Source of the DNA: an uncultured Prevotellaceae bacterium
GTDB taxonomy: Bacteria; Bacteroidota; Bacteroidia; Bacteroidales; Bacteroidaceae
Assembly (NCBI GenBank): GCA_947167515.1
Contig: CAMVIM010000026.1
Location: 1-54,152, forward strand
Reading direction: 5' to 3'
Length of the DNA: 54,152 nt
This document shows positions 9,981 to 17,511 of this stretch, piece by piece (within the stretch, counting starts at the first letter, position 1; each line of letters starts with the position of its first letter). Under the pieces are notes generated by a model. It did not search any database and was not told the DNA's origin. It saw only the letters and a list, made by a program, of their open reading frames with translations. A program made the translations under genes and the position numbers.

Positions 9981-10075
9981 TTTCTTTTATGTTTTTCTAG
10001 TGATACGAGTCTCTCCAGTCTCACTAATAATTATATTCTTTCTATATTTTCTGATCCTTATAATAAAGTAGTATG

Positions 10076-10083
10076 CAAAGGTA
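10076..10083 (-). promoter_or_regulatory. -7 element for the CobW-like gene
   Basis: On the - strand TACCTTTGC lies about 96 bases before the ATG at 9980 and matches the Bacteroidetes -7 consensus. The 298-base region 9981-10278 is an AT-rich divergent promoter region with this site and the + strand site at 10190. Confidence 0.6.
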
Positions 10084-10189
10084 CGTTTTTTCTCCCAAGA
10101 AAAATACATAACAGGAAGAAAAAGATGAAAAAACACCTCGAAACAAAAAAAATGATACATATTTTAACGTCTATGCATGAAAAACATCG

Positions 10190-10197
10190 TACCTTTG
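10190..10197 (+). promoter_or_regulatory. -7 element for the first DUF4842/LruC-like lipoprotein
   Basis: TACCTTTG followed by CA, 81 bases before the ATG at 10279. The -33 position carries no TTTG, so an activator may be involved (inference). Confidence 0.6.
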
Positions 10198-10278
10198 CAC
10201 CGAAATAAAGAATTGAATGATAACAAAATCGGTACTGATCAAATAATATTCTTAAACCACTCATAAAAATAACATGTT

Positions 10279-12060
10279 ATGAAGATCAAGCATTTACTTT
10301 CAGCCGCAGCTGCCGTTGTGTTTTTCGGTGCCTGCAGCGACTACGACCCTGGACAGTCTGGGAACGTGGAACCTTTCACCGACAAAGAGTTGGAAACGTT
10401 GGCCGAGTATGACAAGAGCTTTGTTGACCGCTACGGCACACCTGCCCTGAACCACACATGGGGCTTCGGCGAAGTGGGTGTGGAAGGTGCAGCCAACGCT
10501 CAGACACGTTCTGTAAACGTGAACCGCAACCAGTGGAATCAAGCTGTGAAGGAGAATGGTGTCATCACAGGCTACACCACATGGACGAACAACCAAGGCA
10601 AGACTATGGTCGTGCCAGGCTTCCCATCTTCTGTCGACGGTCTCTACCACATTGAGGAGAATGTGCCGACTGGCGAGCATGTGGACAACGAGTGGGGTGG
10701 CTACGACGTGTATGAAACGAAAAACATGGCCTATACGGAGGATGTGCTCATCCAGAAGGGCCAGGACTCCTACCTCCCCGTGGGCGACGTGACCGACGAG
10801 GAAATCCAGTATGTGTCGGAGTGGTTCCGCACGCACCAGTATCCCGATTCCGAAGTGCCAGAATTCACCGAATTCTACATTCAGGACATCTCTCAGGATG
10901 TTGACCGCGTATCCTATCCTAACGGTGCTGCCATCAACCCTAATCTGCAGGTGTATGTGAATGGTCAGCCCGACCCCGCTCATCCTGGCTTCTACAAGGG
11001 CGGCGAGGCCGACAACGGAACAGACCCCTTGTCTTATGGCATGGACTACTTCGCTGTGAAGACCAGCGAGGGCGAATGGGAGCATGAGAACAACTTCAAC
11101 GCCCAGAAGGCCAACAAGATTGGCGGAACGCTACCAACCAATAGCACCACGTTCCCCAATCGTACACTGAAATACTGGACCACCAACGGTGGCTATACAA
11201 CCAGCTTCATGTATTACAACTCAGATCAAAGCCAGAAATACGAGAATTACGTGCTTGTTCATCTCTCCTTCACTGGCCCACGCTCTGGTCTTCATTACGA
11301 TGGCTACTATCTGGCCTTCGATTACCAGTATGTGAAGCAGCACAGCACTAGCACCGACCCAGAAACAGGCGAGACCACCTACAAGTATTCTCAGCAACTG
11401 CCTGACGGCTACTACAGCAACTGGATTGTGAAGCTCTCTCCAGCCAATCCTGATTTCAAAGACCATGAGTGGTACCGTGTGATGTGCGAAGACCTGGGCA
11501 ACACCTACGACTTCGACTTCAACGACCTCGTCTTCGACGTGTATTTCAGTGAGGAATCTTCACAGATTTATGCTAACGTGCGCGTACAGGCTGCCGGCGG
11601 TACTCTGCCCATCTACGTAGGCTACGACAGCGACGAGGCTTACGAGGCTCACAAGCTGCTCGGTCAGGCTTCTACCAGCATTCCTGTTAACGTGGATGCA
11701 GGCTCATCTGCCGCTCCATCCAGCATTATTAAGATTCCTGTATCGGAGGCTAACCCCGACGCTGTGGACATCTACGTGGGCAAGAAGTCAGCCGAAGGCA
11801 CCAAGACAACAATTCTGCTGCCACGTGTGGGTTCTACATCGAGCAGCACGCCACAGAAGATTTGTGTCCCAGGCAACACCGTGCGCTGGACGCAGGAACA
11901 CAAGCAGCTGGGTTCGGGCACCAGCTCTTACGTCGGTGCTTATGCCGAGGGTGCATATCCTTACTTCAACGAGTGGGTACAGCATCCTGACGGCGACTAT
12001 GGTTTCGAAGGTGCAACGCCTTGGACCACCACCAGCGTGAACACCGGCATGCTTCACTAA
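10279..12060 (+). CDS. DUF4842/LruC-like surface lipoprotein (593 aa)
   Basis: Signal peptide II with lipid-attachment Cys19 (FFGAC), then SDYDPG, an acidic run resembling the Bacteroidetes lipoprotein surface-export signal. The sequence RSVNVNRNQW (about residues 76-85) is shared in form with the lipoprotein at 29264 (HNVNRNEW). Near residue 405 is CEDLGNTYDFDFNDLVFDVY, the hallmark acidic motif of the LruC/DUF4842/DUF4114 group, which looks suited to Ca2+ binding. It is the shortest of four related lipoproteins here and has one acidic motif where two relatives have two. Probably displayed on the outer membrane surface; the ligand is unknown. Followed by a strong terminator at 12084-12113. 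Confidence 0.82.
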   Translation: MKIKHLLSAAAAVVFFGACSDYDPGQSGNVEPFTDKELETLAEYDKSFVDRYGTPALNHTWGFGEVGVEGAANAQTRSVNVNRNQWNQAVKENGVITGYTTWTNNQGKTMVVPGFPSSVDGLYHIEENVPTGEHVDNEWGGYDVYETKNMAYTEDVLIQKGQDSYLPVGDVTDEEIQYVSEWFRTHQYPDSEVPEFTEFYIQDISQDVDRVSYPNGAAINPNLQVYVNGQPDPAHPGFYKGGEADNGTDPLSYGMDYFAVKTSEGEWEHENNFNAQKANKIGGTLPTNSTTFPNRTLKYWTTNGGYTTSFMYYNSDQSQKYENYVLVHLSFTGPRSGLHYDGYYLAFDYQYVKQHSTSTDPETGETTYKYSQQLPDGYYSNWIVKLSPANPDFKDHEWYRVMCEDLGNTYDFDFNDLVFDVYFSEESSQIYANVRVQAAGGTLPIYVGYDSDEAYEAHKLLGQASTSIPVNVDAGSSAAPSSIIKIPVSEANPDAVDIYVGKKSAEGTKTTILLPRVGSTSSSTPQKICVPGNTVRWTQEHKQLGSGTSSYVGAYAEGAYPYFNEWVQHPDGDYGFEGATPWTTTSVNTGMLH

Positions 12061-12083
12061 ACAGCATTCCACTATACCACACA

Positions 12084-12119
12084 AAGAGCGGCAGCCAACG
12101 GGTTGCCGCTCTTCTTTTT
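12084..12119 (+). terminator. Rho-independent terminator
   Basis: AAGAGCGGCA (12084-12093) pairs perfectly with TGCCGCTCTT (12104-12113), loop of 10 nt, followed by CTTTTTT. It ends the lipoprotein transcript. Confidence 0.9.
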
Positions 12120-12135
12120 TATAAGTAGTTGAACA

Positions 12136-12771
12136 TCACTTCGCTTTCACCTCCACCGTGCCGTTCCTCTTCGTTGCCACCAGCTTCACGGGCCGCAGTT
12201 GGTTCCGTGGGTGGTCAAAAATCAGTTCGCTGTCGAAGGCCTGTCCGCCGATGCGTGTCTCGAAGTGAACATGTTCCGTCGTGGCGTTGCCCGTCCTCCC
12301 CTCCAGTGCCAGCACATCGCCCGCCTTCACCTTGTCACCTTGCTTGGTGAGGTTCTTCGAGTTGTGGGCATAGCGGGTTTCCAGTCCGTTCGGGTGGCTT
12401 ACGAACACCACGTTCCCATAGCCGCGCATCTGACCGGAAAAAGTCACCACACCCTCGAACGATGCCCTCACCTTGTCCTTCGCCTTCGTCTTGATGTCCG
12501 TCCCCTTGTGGTTAGGACGCTTGCCGCCGAAAGGACTGATCACCTTGCCGCCGTCGAGTGGACAGTGCCATTCCTTCTGTTTGTATTTCTTGAAGTTGAT
12601 GGTCACCTCGTTGGTGTTGGCAAAAGGATTGGCCGAGGGCAGGATGGAGGTCTGAGGCGTCTTGTTGCCCGTTCCCTTGCGCGACGAGAAGCAACCCGTC
12701 AGCATCCAGGCCAGCAACACGGCCATCAGCACGGGGGTGATCCCCCTCCGTCTGGAAAAGCCTTTTTTCAT
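12136..12771 (-). CDS. M23 family metallopeptidase lipoprotein
   Basis: 211 residues. Lipobox LTGC with Cys27. The catalytic LytM domain shows the zinc ligands H88 and D92 (HxxxD in NHKGTDI) and H169 of HVH (167-169), plus H136 in RYAH. All key residues are present, so it is probably an active peptidoglycan endopeptidase that cleaves peptide cross-links, anchored to a membrane and facing the periplasm. An equivalent role is known for NlpD-type and EnvC-type proteins, but all catalytic residues are kept here. Divergent from the anti-sigma kinase gene at 12893. It has its own promoter (12795-12802). Confidence 0.9.
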   Translation of the reverse strand: MKKGFSRRRGITPVLMAVLLAWMLTGCFSSRKGTGNKTPQTSILPSANPFANTNEVTINFKKYKQKEWHCPLDGGKVISPFGGKRPNHKGTDIKTKAKDKVRASFEGVVTFSGQMRGYGNVVFVSHPNGLETRYAHNSKNLTKQGDKVKAGDVLALEGRTGNATTEHVHFETRIGGQAFDSELIFDHPRNQLRPVKLVATKRNGTVEVKAK

Positions 12772-12794
12772 TCTTCTTTTTACTTTTCAGACTG

Positions 12795-12802
12795 CAAAGT
12801 TA
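12795..12802 (-). promoter_or_regulatory. -7 element for the M23 peptidase gene
   Basis: On the - strand TAACTTTGC lies 24 bases before the ATG at 12771, a normal short leader for this phylum. Confidence 0.65.
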
Positions 12803-12853
12803 CGAAAAAAAGGGAACTCTTTTACTATTGTTCGTCATTTTTTCCCTCTTTCC

Positions 12854-12884
12854 TTTGACAAGGGGAAAAATTATTGTACCTTTG
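12854..12884 (+). promoter_or_regulatory. Consensus promoter of the RsbW-like/STAS operon
   Basis: TTTG at 12854-12857, exactly 19 nt, TACCTTTG at 12877-12884: a full match to the Bacteroidetes housekeeping consensus. The ATG (12893) lies only 9 bases after the -7 box, so the transcript should be leaderless or nearly so. Confidence 0.85.
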
Positions 12885-12892
12885 CATGGAAT

Positions 12893-13372
12893 ATGGAAGA
12901 ACAGAAGAAAGTCCCAGCATCACAGGCGGCAGCCTCCTCCGAAGTGCGCCTGCAACGCCAAATCATCCTGCCCAACGATGTGCAGGAAGTGCCACGTATG
13001 GCCGAGTTCATCGAAACCGTCTGCGACGAAGCCGGTGTCGATATGGCCACTGCCATGCAGCTCAACCTCGCCATCGAGGAAGCGGTGGTCAACGTGATGA
13101 ACTATGCTTACCCAGCAGGCACACAGGGAGAAGTCAGTCTGTCAGCCTCTGTTCAGGGCGACACCATCACCTTCGTCCTCAGCGACAGCGGCACCCCCTT
13201 CGACCCGACAGCCCAAGAAGATGCCGACACCTCGCTCTCTGCCGAGGATCGTCCCATCGGCGGGCTGGGCATCTTTCTGGTCAAGCAGCTGATGGACTCC
13301 GTCATCTACGAGCGCACCGAGGGGAAGAACATCCTCACCCTCACCAAGAAGCTGGTGGGCATCCCCCTTTGA
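12893..13372 (+). CDS. RsbW/SpoIIAB-like anti-sigma serine kinase (HATPase_c_2)
   Basis: 159 residues. GHKL ATPase motifs are clear: N-box LAIEEAVVNVMNYAYP, G1-type DSGTPFDPT and G2-type GGLGIFLVKQLMD. Proteins of this size and layout bind a sigma factor (or another target) and phosphorylate a partner STAS protein on serine; in its dephosphorylated state the STAS protein frees the target. The partner lies 39 bases downstream. The start ATGGAAGAACAG was chosen because an ATG at 12886 is out of frame and the fold needs residues from about LQRQII onward. No sigma factor and no PP2C phosphatase is in the window, so the output of this switch is unknown. Confidence 0.88.
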   Translation: MEEQKKVPASQAAASSEVRLQRQIILPNDVQEVPRMAEFIETVCDEAGVDMATAMQLNLAIEEAVVNVMNYAYPAGTQGEVSLSASVQGDTITFVLSDSGTPFDPTAQEDADTSLSAEDRPIGGLGIFLVKQLMDSVIYERTEGKNILTLTKKLVGIPL

Positions 13373-13411
13373 GAAAGCATTTACTATTAACAGCTAAAAA
13401 CATAGAAGACA

Positions 13412-13714
13412 ATGAAAACAACATTTCAGAAAGAAAACAACGACTATGTGATGTATTTTGAAGGCCGTCTCGACACCGCTTCTGCACCTCAGACAGCCAC
13501 CGAAACAGAAGTGCTCTACGACTGCCAGGGTCATGACATCATCCTCGACTGCAGCAAGCTGGAGTACATCTCTTCCAGCGGTCTCCGCATCTTCCTCAGC
13601 ATCCTGAAGAACGCCAAGACAGTGGGCAGTAAGGTACGCATCCGCAACATCAGCGAGGAAATCCGCAGCGTCTTCGCCATCACTGGTTTCACCAGCCTCT
13701 TCGAGTTTATCTAA
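13412..13714 (+). CDS. STAS-domain anti-sigma factor antagonist
   Basis: 100 residues, a bare STAS fold. The phosphorylation loop is YISSSGLR (52-59); by alignment with SpoIIAA (DSSGL, Ser58) the phosphoacceptor is Ser55. It starts 39 bases after the RsbW-like kinase gene and is almost certainly cotranscribed and its direct substrate. No own -7 box is visible. A second, more distant STAS protein lies at 28718. The DUF4252 gene follows 36 bases after the stop codon and may share the transcript. Confidence 0.9.
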   Translation: MKTTFQKENNDYVMYFEGRLDTASAPQTATETEVLYDCQGHDIILDCSKLEYISSSGLRIFLSILKNAKTVGSKVRIRNISEEIRSVFAITGFTSLFEFI

Positions 13715-13750
13715 AAAAGGGTGGGGAGGCCTTGTCTCTCTATACAAGAA

Positions 13751-14236
13751 ATGAAAAGATTTTTCCTGACATTGACTGTGCTCGTCGCCACGCTGACGAT
13801 GAGCGCACAAGATGAGATATTGCAGAAATACACCGAGAATGGTGATGTGAACACCACCTACGTGTCGAAAGGCATGCTGGAGCAGGTGCCCCTCGACCAG
13901 TTCAACGTGCCCGGACTGCAGGAAATGGCCTCGCGCATCGATGCGATCACCATCCTCGTTTCCCGTGGCGACAAGGTCGGCAAGGAAATGGGCACCAAAC
14001 TGCCCAAGCAACTCATGGGAAAGGGGTTCCAGGAGCGTTACAGCGGCGACCAGCCCGACCCCTCAGACCCCACTGGAAAGAAGCGGTTGCACGTGCGTAT
14101 GTTCCAGTCGAAGAATGACCCGTCACGTGTGGTCATGGTGATGTACAACAAGCCGCATGCCACCGTGGTGAGCATGAAGGGCGACTTCAAAACCGTGCCA
14201 GTCCACACCCTTCTGCCCGAGCAGGTTCATTTCTAA
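13751..14236 (+). CDS. DUF4252-like secreted protein
   Basis: 161 residues with a signal peptide (MKRFFLTLTVLVATLTMSAQ) cleaved after SAQ. The mature part contains TTYVSKGMLEQ and PGLQEMASRIDAITILVSRG, the pattern of DUF4252 proteins, which are small periplasmic or surface proteins of unknown function in Bacteroidetes. The start at 13751 is chosen over the in-frame ATG at 13721 because it gives a clean signal peptide. It lies 36 bases after the STAS gene with no visible promoter, so it may be part of the same operon. The end is tail to tail with the beta-barrel gene (22 bases). Confidence 0.72.
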   Translation: MKRFFLTLTVLVATLTMSAQDEILQKYTENGDVNTTYVSKGMLEQVPLDQFNVPGLQEMASRIDAITILVSRGDKVGKEMGTKLPKQLMGKGFQERYSGDQPDPSDPTGKKRLHVRMFQSKNDPSRVVMVMYNKPHATVVSMKGDFKTVPVHTLLPEQVHF

Positions 14237-14258
14237 GATTCTTTCTTACGCAGAAAAA

Positions 14259-15341
14259 TCAGAAGTGATACTTCAAACCTGCCGACACCTTCATCAGGAT
14301 GTCGAAAGGTTCGTCAAACTTAATACCCTCAAACTTATCGTCGGTCACCGTGGCAGTCAGTTCCATGTTGGCCGACATATTTTTGTTGAAGCGGTAGTCA
14401 AACGCAAGGCCGGCACGTCCGGCAATGCCCACGTGCGACTTCTTGCTGAAGCGGTTCTCAGGACTTGCCGCACCTCCATAGGTGTAAGGCTTTTTGTCGG
14501 GTGCGTCCTCGTCGCGCAGAGCGTTCGGAATGATGAGCAATCCCTTCTCGTTGCGCTCAAACGTGTAGAGCAGCCCCTCGTCTTTCAGTTTCTTCTCGCC
14601 CGTATAGATCATGCCGATACCTAACAGCACATGCACATGGAAGGGCTTGAAGCGGTTTGCCACCGACAGTCCGCTCACGTTGAACATCACGTCGGCATAC
14701 GTTTCCAGTGCGCCAAAGCGGAGGAAACCGTTATCGTCGTAGATGCGCACTTGTTCCGTGCCCCCTCCGGGCAGGTCGCGCACCACCTTTGTGGGACGCC
14801 ATGCTTCATCCACCGTCTCGCGGTCCACACGGTTCTTCACGTTGTGGTAGCCCACCCCGAAGCGCAGCGCCACCGTTTTGGAGATATACTTACCCACGTA
14901 TGCCTCTATGCCCAGTCCCACGGCATCACCGAAATAGCGGAATGGCGGGTGGTCGGTAATGTTATCGGCAACGGAGAGATTACTCGACAGGTTGCCACCG
15001 GCGAACCAGTTATATTTCCACGTGTGCAGCTTCATCTGGTTCTTCGCCCAGCGCACCGAGTCACTCTCGCCGTGCTTGTTCACCCTGCGCTCACGTTTTG
15101 CCTTCGCCAGATCCTTCTGCCGCTGCTGTTCCTCCACAATGCGTAAAAAATCTTCCGAGCCTATCCGAGGGCGGTCTCCCATTGCCTCTTGGCGAGCCTT
15201 GGCTGCCTTTTCCGCAGCCTCACGGGCAGCAGCAGCCGACCGTTCCGCCTTAGCTCTCTTCTCGGCCTCAGTCTCTTCCACCTGAGCCTGTGCCACCAGC
15301 GTGCTCAAGAGCAGCATGGCGATAGTGAATTTTCTTATCAT
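14259..15341 (-). CDS. Outer-membrane beta-barrel protein with Ala/Glu/Lys-rich N-terminus
   Basis: 360 residues. Signal peptide MIRKFTIAMLLLSTLVAQAQ, then a long charged Ala/Glu/Lys/Arg-rich helix (about residues 20-85, likely coiled coil), then alternating polar/hydrophobic strands ending in KVSAGLKYHF, a typical last strand with a C-terminal aromatic residue. This is a small outer-membrane barrel with a periplasmic coiled-coil stalk that might contact peptidoglycan or another envelope protein (inference). The start at 15341 is preferred over a TTTG-distal ATG at 15470, which lies upstream of the -7 element (15389-15396). No specific family was recognised. Confidence 0.75.
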   Translation of the reverse strand: MIRKFTIAMLLLSTLVAQAQVEETEAEKRAKAERSAAAAREAAEKAAKARQEAMGDRPRIGSEDFLRIVEEQQRQKDLAKAKRERRVNKHGESDSVRWAKNQMKLHTWKYNWFAGGNLSSNLSVADNITDHPPFRYFGDAVGLGIEAYVGKYISKTVALRFGVGYHNVKNRVDRETVDEAWRPTKVVRDLPGGGTEQVRIYDDNGFLRFGALETYADVMFNVSGLSVANRFKPFHVHVLLGIGMIYTGEKKLKDEGLLYTFERNEKGLLIIPNALRDEDAPDKKPYTYGGAASPENRFSKKSHVGIAGRAGLAFDYRFNKNMSANMELTATVTDDKFEGIKFDEPFDILMKVSAGLKYHF

Positions 15342-15388
15342 TTTGGTTTTCTGTTTTTTTGATAAAGATTTCTTTTTAAGAGTAAATG

Positions 15389-15396
15389 CAAAGTTA
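15389..15396 (-). promoter_or_regulatory. -7 element for the beta-barrel gene
   Basis: On the - strand TAACTTTGC, 48 bases before the ATG at 15341. Confidence 0.62.
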
Positions 15397-15526
15397 CATC
15401 TTTTTTTCAAAAAAGGAATCATGAAAGGCAAAAAAAGGAAAAAAGAACAGAAAATGACGCCGTGAAACAAAAATATGTACGTTTTTTTAATTTTCGTTTA
15501 CGTCAGTTCGGTATAAGAAAATGTTC

Positions 15527-15686
15527 TTGCTCCTTCGCCGCCAAGGCGGCTTGGAAAAACGATAATTACCAACAATTACCAATAATTTTATCCAATAATT
15601 TTATCCAATAATAATTATTGGAACCAATTATCGGAAATTATTGTCAATTATCGTTTTTCGAGACACCGCCAAGGTGTTGAGAGCAA
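15527..15686. repeat. Long (160 bp) imperfect palindrome, MITE-like
   Basis: The outer ends TTGCTC (15527-15532) and GAGCAA (15681-15686) are inverted. Inside are a GCCGCC-AA-GGCGGC hairpin (15537-15550) and its degenerate partner ACACC-gccaa-GGTGT (15664-15678), then perfect 14-bp arms GAAAAACGATAATT (15554-15567) and 15646-15659. The AT-rich centre repeats CCAATAATT three times. It fills most of the 367-base gap 15342-15708. No protein is encoded. Confidence 0.75.
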
Positions 15687-15708
15687 TAGCTACAGGCTCT
15701 TCGCGTGT

Positions 15709-16155
15709 TTAGCCATTGCCGTTGCCATCGTCGCCACCGCCTTCACCGTCGGTGTCGTCCTTCAGGCTCACAGCCTCGGCCTCGGTGATGCTGAGGTTGC
15801 TGAGCATGTCCTTGAACGCCTTGCCGGGGTAGAACTGCACCTTCTTCACGGTCACGGTCTCCAGCGTGGTCTCCTTCAGGCTGCGCGCGGTCTTGGCGTT
15901 GAACGTGGGTTTGAACGAACCGAAGTCGCCCATTTTCACGCCGTGGCCAATCTCCATGTAGTGTACCAGACGGTTCACCAGCGCGTCAATCACGGCCTTG
16001 GTTTGTGCGGGGTTCACACCGCACGAGTTACTGCACTCGTTGACCAGCTGCGCGAACGTCACGGCAGGGTAGGTCAGCTGACGAAGTTTGAACACTTCAG
16101 GCTTCTCCTCACGGAAAGTGAGGCGCATCTTTGCCTTACGAACTTGAATTCCCAT
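15709..16155 (-). CDS. HU-like DNA-binding protein (long Bacteroidales type)
   Basis: 148 residues. Residues from about 30 to 120 follow the HU/IHF (DNABII) fold; the beta-arm region reads KMGDFGSFKPTFNAKTA, where the family has the DNA-clamping arms. Unlike the 90-residue HU at 36125 it has an N-terminal extension (MGIQVRKAKMRLTFREEKPE) and a Gly/Asp-rich acidic tail. This subtype is common next to lysin-like genes and DUF4248 in Bacteroidales phage-derived modules. It likely binds or bends DNA. It is last in a leftward run with DUF5675, the P5-like gene and the 31-aa peptide, though the 253-base gap holds hairpins. Confidence 0.85.
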   Translation of the reverse strand: MGIQVRKAKMRLTFREEKPEVFKLRQLTYPAVTFAQLVNECSNSCGVNPAQTKAVIDALVNRLVHYMEIGHGVKMGDFGSFKPTFNAKTARSLKETTLETVTVKKVQFYPGKAFKDMLSNLSITEAEAVSLKDDTDGEGGGDDGNGNG

Positions 16156-16287
16156 AGTTGTAATAGATTTAAAAAGGTGAATAATAAAAGTTTCGGACGT
16201 TTTTCAACCACGGATTCAGCAGATTAAACGGATTTTTTCTGCTGGTTTCTTAACGATTTAGCCGATTCTTGAAGGATTTAACGGATG

Positions 16288-16342
16288 AGAGTCGTGGACG
16301 ACTCTTGGGTATTCTGGCCGCATGGGGCTTCGCCAAGAAGCC
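16288..16342. repeat. Twin-hairpin intergenic element (copy 1)
   Basis: First hairpin AGAGTCGT-GG-ACGACTCT (16288-16305), then GGCTTC-gccaa-GAAGCC (16326-16342). The surrounding bases (16210-16380) contain several degenerate 'GGATTTAACGGATT' / 'GATTAAGCGGATT'-like words. A sister element lies at 53336-53390. Confidence 0.6.
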
Positions 16343-16408
16343 ATAATCTGCTTAATTGGCTTAATCTGTGGTTTTTATTACTCCCGAAAGTTGAGTTAGT
16401 TGCGTTGC

Positions 16409-16834
16409 TCATGGGGTGTACTCTTCCGCCACCTCCAGCGTGATGTTCTCTGCGGCGGCGTATGCCTGATACACCCGTTGGGTGAGTGCTTCGAAGGTGG
16501 CTGCTTGCTGTACCAGCTCCCGTTCCTCGGGCTGCAGCAGCATATCCGCCTGTCCCACCAGGATGCGGTCTGCCATCTCCTGCCTGACAGGGTCGTAGGC
16601 GATGAACAGCCTCGTGTGTCCAGCCGCCTGGCAGACTTTCAGCGTCATGGGCGAGAGCATCGTGGCAGTGGGTCGGCATGTGTAGGTGCCGGGAGGCAGG
16701 AGTGCGCCCAGCTTGCGCCGGCACACTCCCACAGGAAGAGCCTCTCGGGTCTCGCCGAAGGGACGGCCATCGAGGGTGAGGATGCCCTTCGCCCTGTGGC
16801 TGTCACGATAATAGCGTGTGAGTGTGAGTTTCAT
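16409..16834 (-). CDS. DUF5675-like phage/lysis-module protein
   Basis: 141 residues. The N-terminus MKLTLTRYYRDSHRAKGILT followed by LDGRPFGETREAL matches the opening of DUF5675 proteins, found in prophages and phage-like clusters of Gram-negative bacteria and suspected to be cell-wall associated. The C-terminal 60 residues are helical and without a recognised motif. It lies 42 bases after the P5-like gene and is read in the same direction. Catalytic residues cannot be assigned. Confidence 0.62.
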   Translation of the reverse strand: MKLTLTRYYRDSHRAKGILTLDGRPFGETREALPVGVCRRKLGALLPPGTYTCRPTATMLSPMTLKVCQAAGHTRLFIAYDPVRQEMADRILVGQADMLLQPEERELVQQAATFEALTQRVYQAYAAAENITLEVAEEYTP

Positions 16835-16876
16835 GGTAGTTGACAGTTGACAGTTGAGAGTTGAGGAGTTGGGGAG

Positions 16877-17284
16877 TCATCTTGCCAATTCGTACGCCTG
16901 GTCCAGCAGCCCGTTGTCGATGTTCTCCATGCGGCTCTCTATCCAGGCCATTGCCTTCACGATGCTGATGAGCTTCTGCTTGTCGCTCCATCGCAGCAGG
17001 GCATCGGGTGAGATGCCCGTGTACTCGGCGACCAGTTCCACATAGGTTCGGGTGGCGTTTCCGTCCTCTGGCGGCGCCCAGCGGTAGATGACCTGTCGTA
17101 GGGTTTGTAGGTCATGTACCGTCAGGTAGCTGCGCAGGATGCGGAAGGCGGCGCGCAAGCCGAAGAGGTCAGCCTCGAACTGTACAAATTCCTTGTCTCG
17201 TTGTTGTCGGCTCTGTCCCAGCCAGTGGGTGCCGCTCTCTCGCCGGATGTTCAGCGGATTATGATTTCTTTGTCCTCGTGTCAT
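16877..17284 (-). CDS. Phage structural protein P5-like (virion lysin-like) protein
   Basis: 135 residues. Opens MTRGQRNHNPLNIRRE ... WLGQ, the signature of the 'structural protein P5' family (RGxRNxNPLNI...W.G), which in phages is a virion-associated muralytic protein of lysozyme-like fold. FGLRAAFRILRSYL and WAPPEDGNATRTYVELVAEY are also typical of this family. Expected role: local peptidoglycan cleavage. Its start overlaps the end of the 31-codon gene at 17259-17354 by 26 bases, implying translational coupling. Confidence 0.75.
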   Translation of the reverse strand: MTRGQRNHNPLNIRRESGTHWLGQSRQQRDKEFVQFEADLFGLRAAFRILRSYLTVHDLQTLRQVIYRWAPPEDGNATRTYVELVAEYTGISPDALLRWSDKQKLISIVKAMAWIESRMENIDNGLLDQAYELAR

Positions 17285-17354
17285 AGTGCTCTACGATGGT
17301 TTGCAGGATGTAACAGAACAATTCAATCATTCTCCAGATGGTGTTGTTTTTCAT
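17259..17354 (-). CDS. 31-residue hydrophobic peptide, 'smalltalk'-like
   Basis: ATG at 17354 gives MKNNTIWRMIELFCYILQTI followed by VEHYDTRTKKS, then TAA. It has an N-terminal MKNNxIW, a hydrophobic helix of about 15 residues and a charged tail. Size, sequence style and position (just before a lysin-like gene, near HU and DUF4248) match the small 'smalltalk' peptides of Bacteroidales, though it lacks the usual C-terminal TSC. It overlaps the P5-like gene by 26 bases in another frame. A holin or membrane-signalling role is possible but unproven. Confidence 0.55.
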   Translation of the reverse strand: MKNNTIWRMIELFCYILQTIVEHYDTRTKKS

Positions 17355-17430
17355 GGTAAGGTTCTCCTATATATATTAATAATGTGTTTTCGCAAGCTCC
17401 ACTTTCCGCCTGCTTTTTCTTTTGACGCTG

Positions 17431-17438
17431 CAAAGTTA
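17431..17438 (-). promoter_or_regulatory. -7 element for the smalltalk/P5/DUF5675 run
   Basis: On the - strand TAACTTTGC, 76 bases before the ATG at 17354. A perfect palindrome (17441-17461) covers the spacer immediately upstream. Confidence 0.62.
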
Positions 17439-17440
17439 CG

Positions 17441-17461
17441 ACATTCTCCTCACGAGAATGT
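17441..17461. promoter_or_regulatory. Candidate operator palindrome
   Basis: ACATTCTC-ctcac-GAGAATGT: perfect 8-bp arms, 5-nt centre, lying 2 bases upstream of the -7 box at 17431-17438. A protein bound here would block the promoter. The adjacent S24 repressor is the obvious candidate binder (inference). Confidence 0.5.
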
Positions 17462-17511
17462 GACTTCTGAGGACTTTTGGTGCCAATCGTGCCTGATGGC
17501 GGCAAGATTCG

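Noticed and set aside
9081-10208. + strand frame with Met/Val-rich N-terminus opposite the CobW-like gene
   Set aside because: The Met/Val/Phe-rich start is the complement of the His/Asp/Glu-coding repeat; it is not a membrane protein gene.
15554-15659. Possible CRISPR-like array because of repeated CCAATAATT words
   Set aside because: Units are too short, adjacent and part of one palindrome; there are no spacers and no cas genes.
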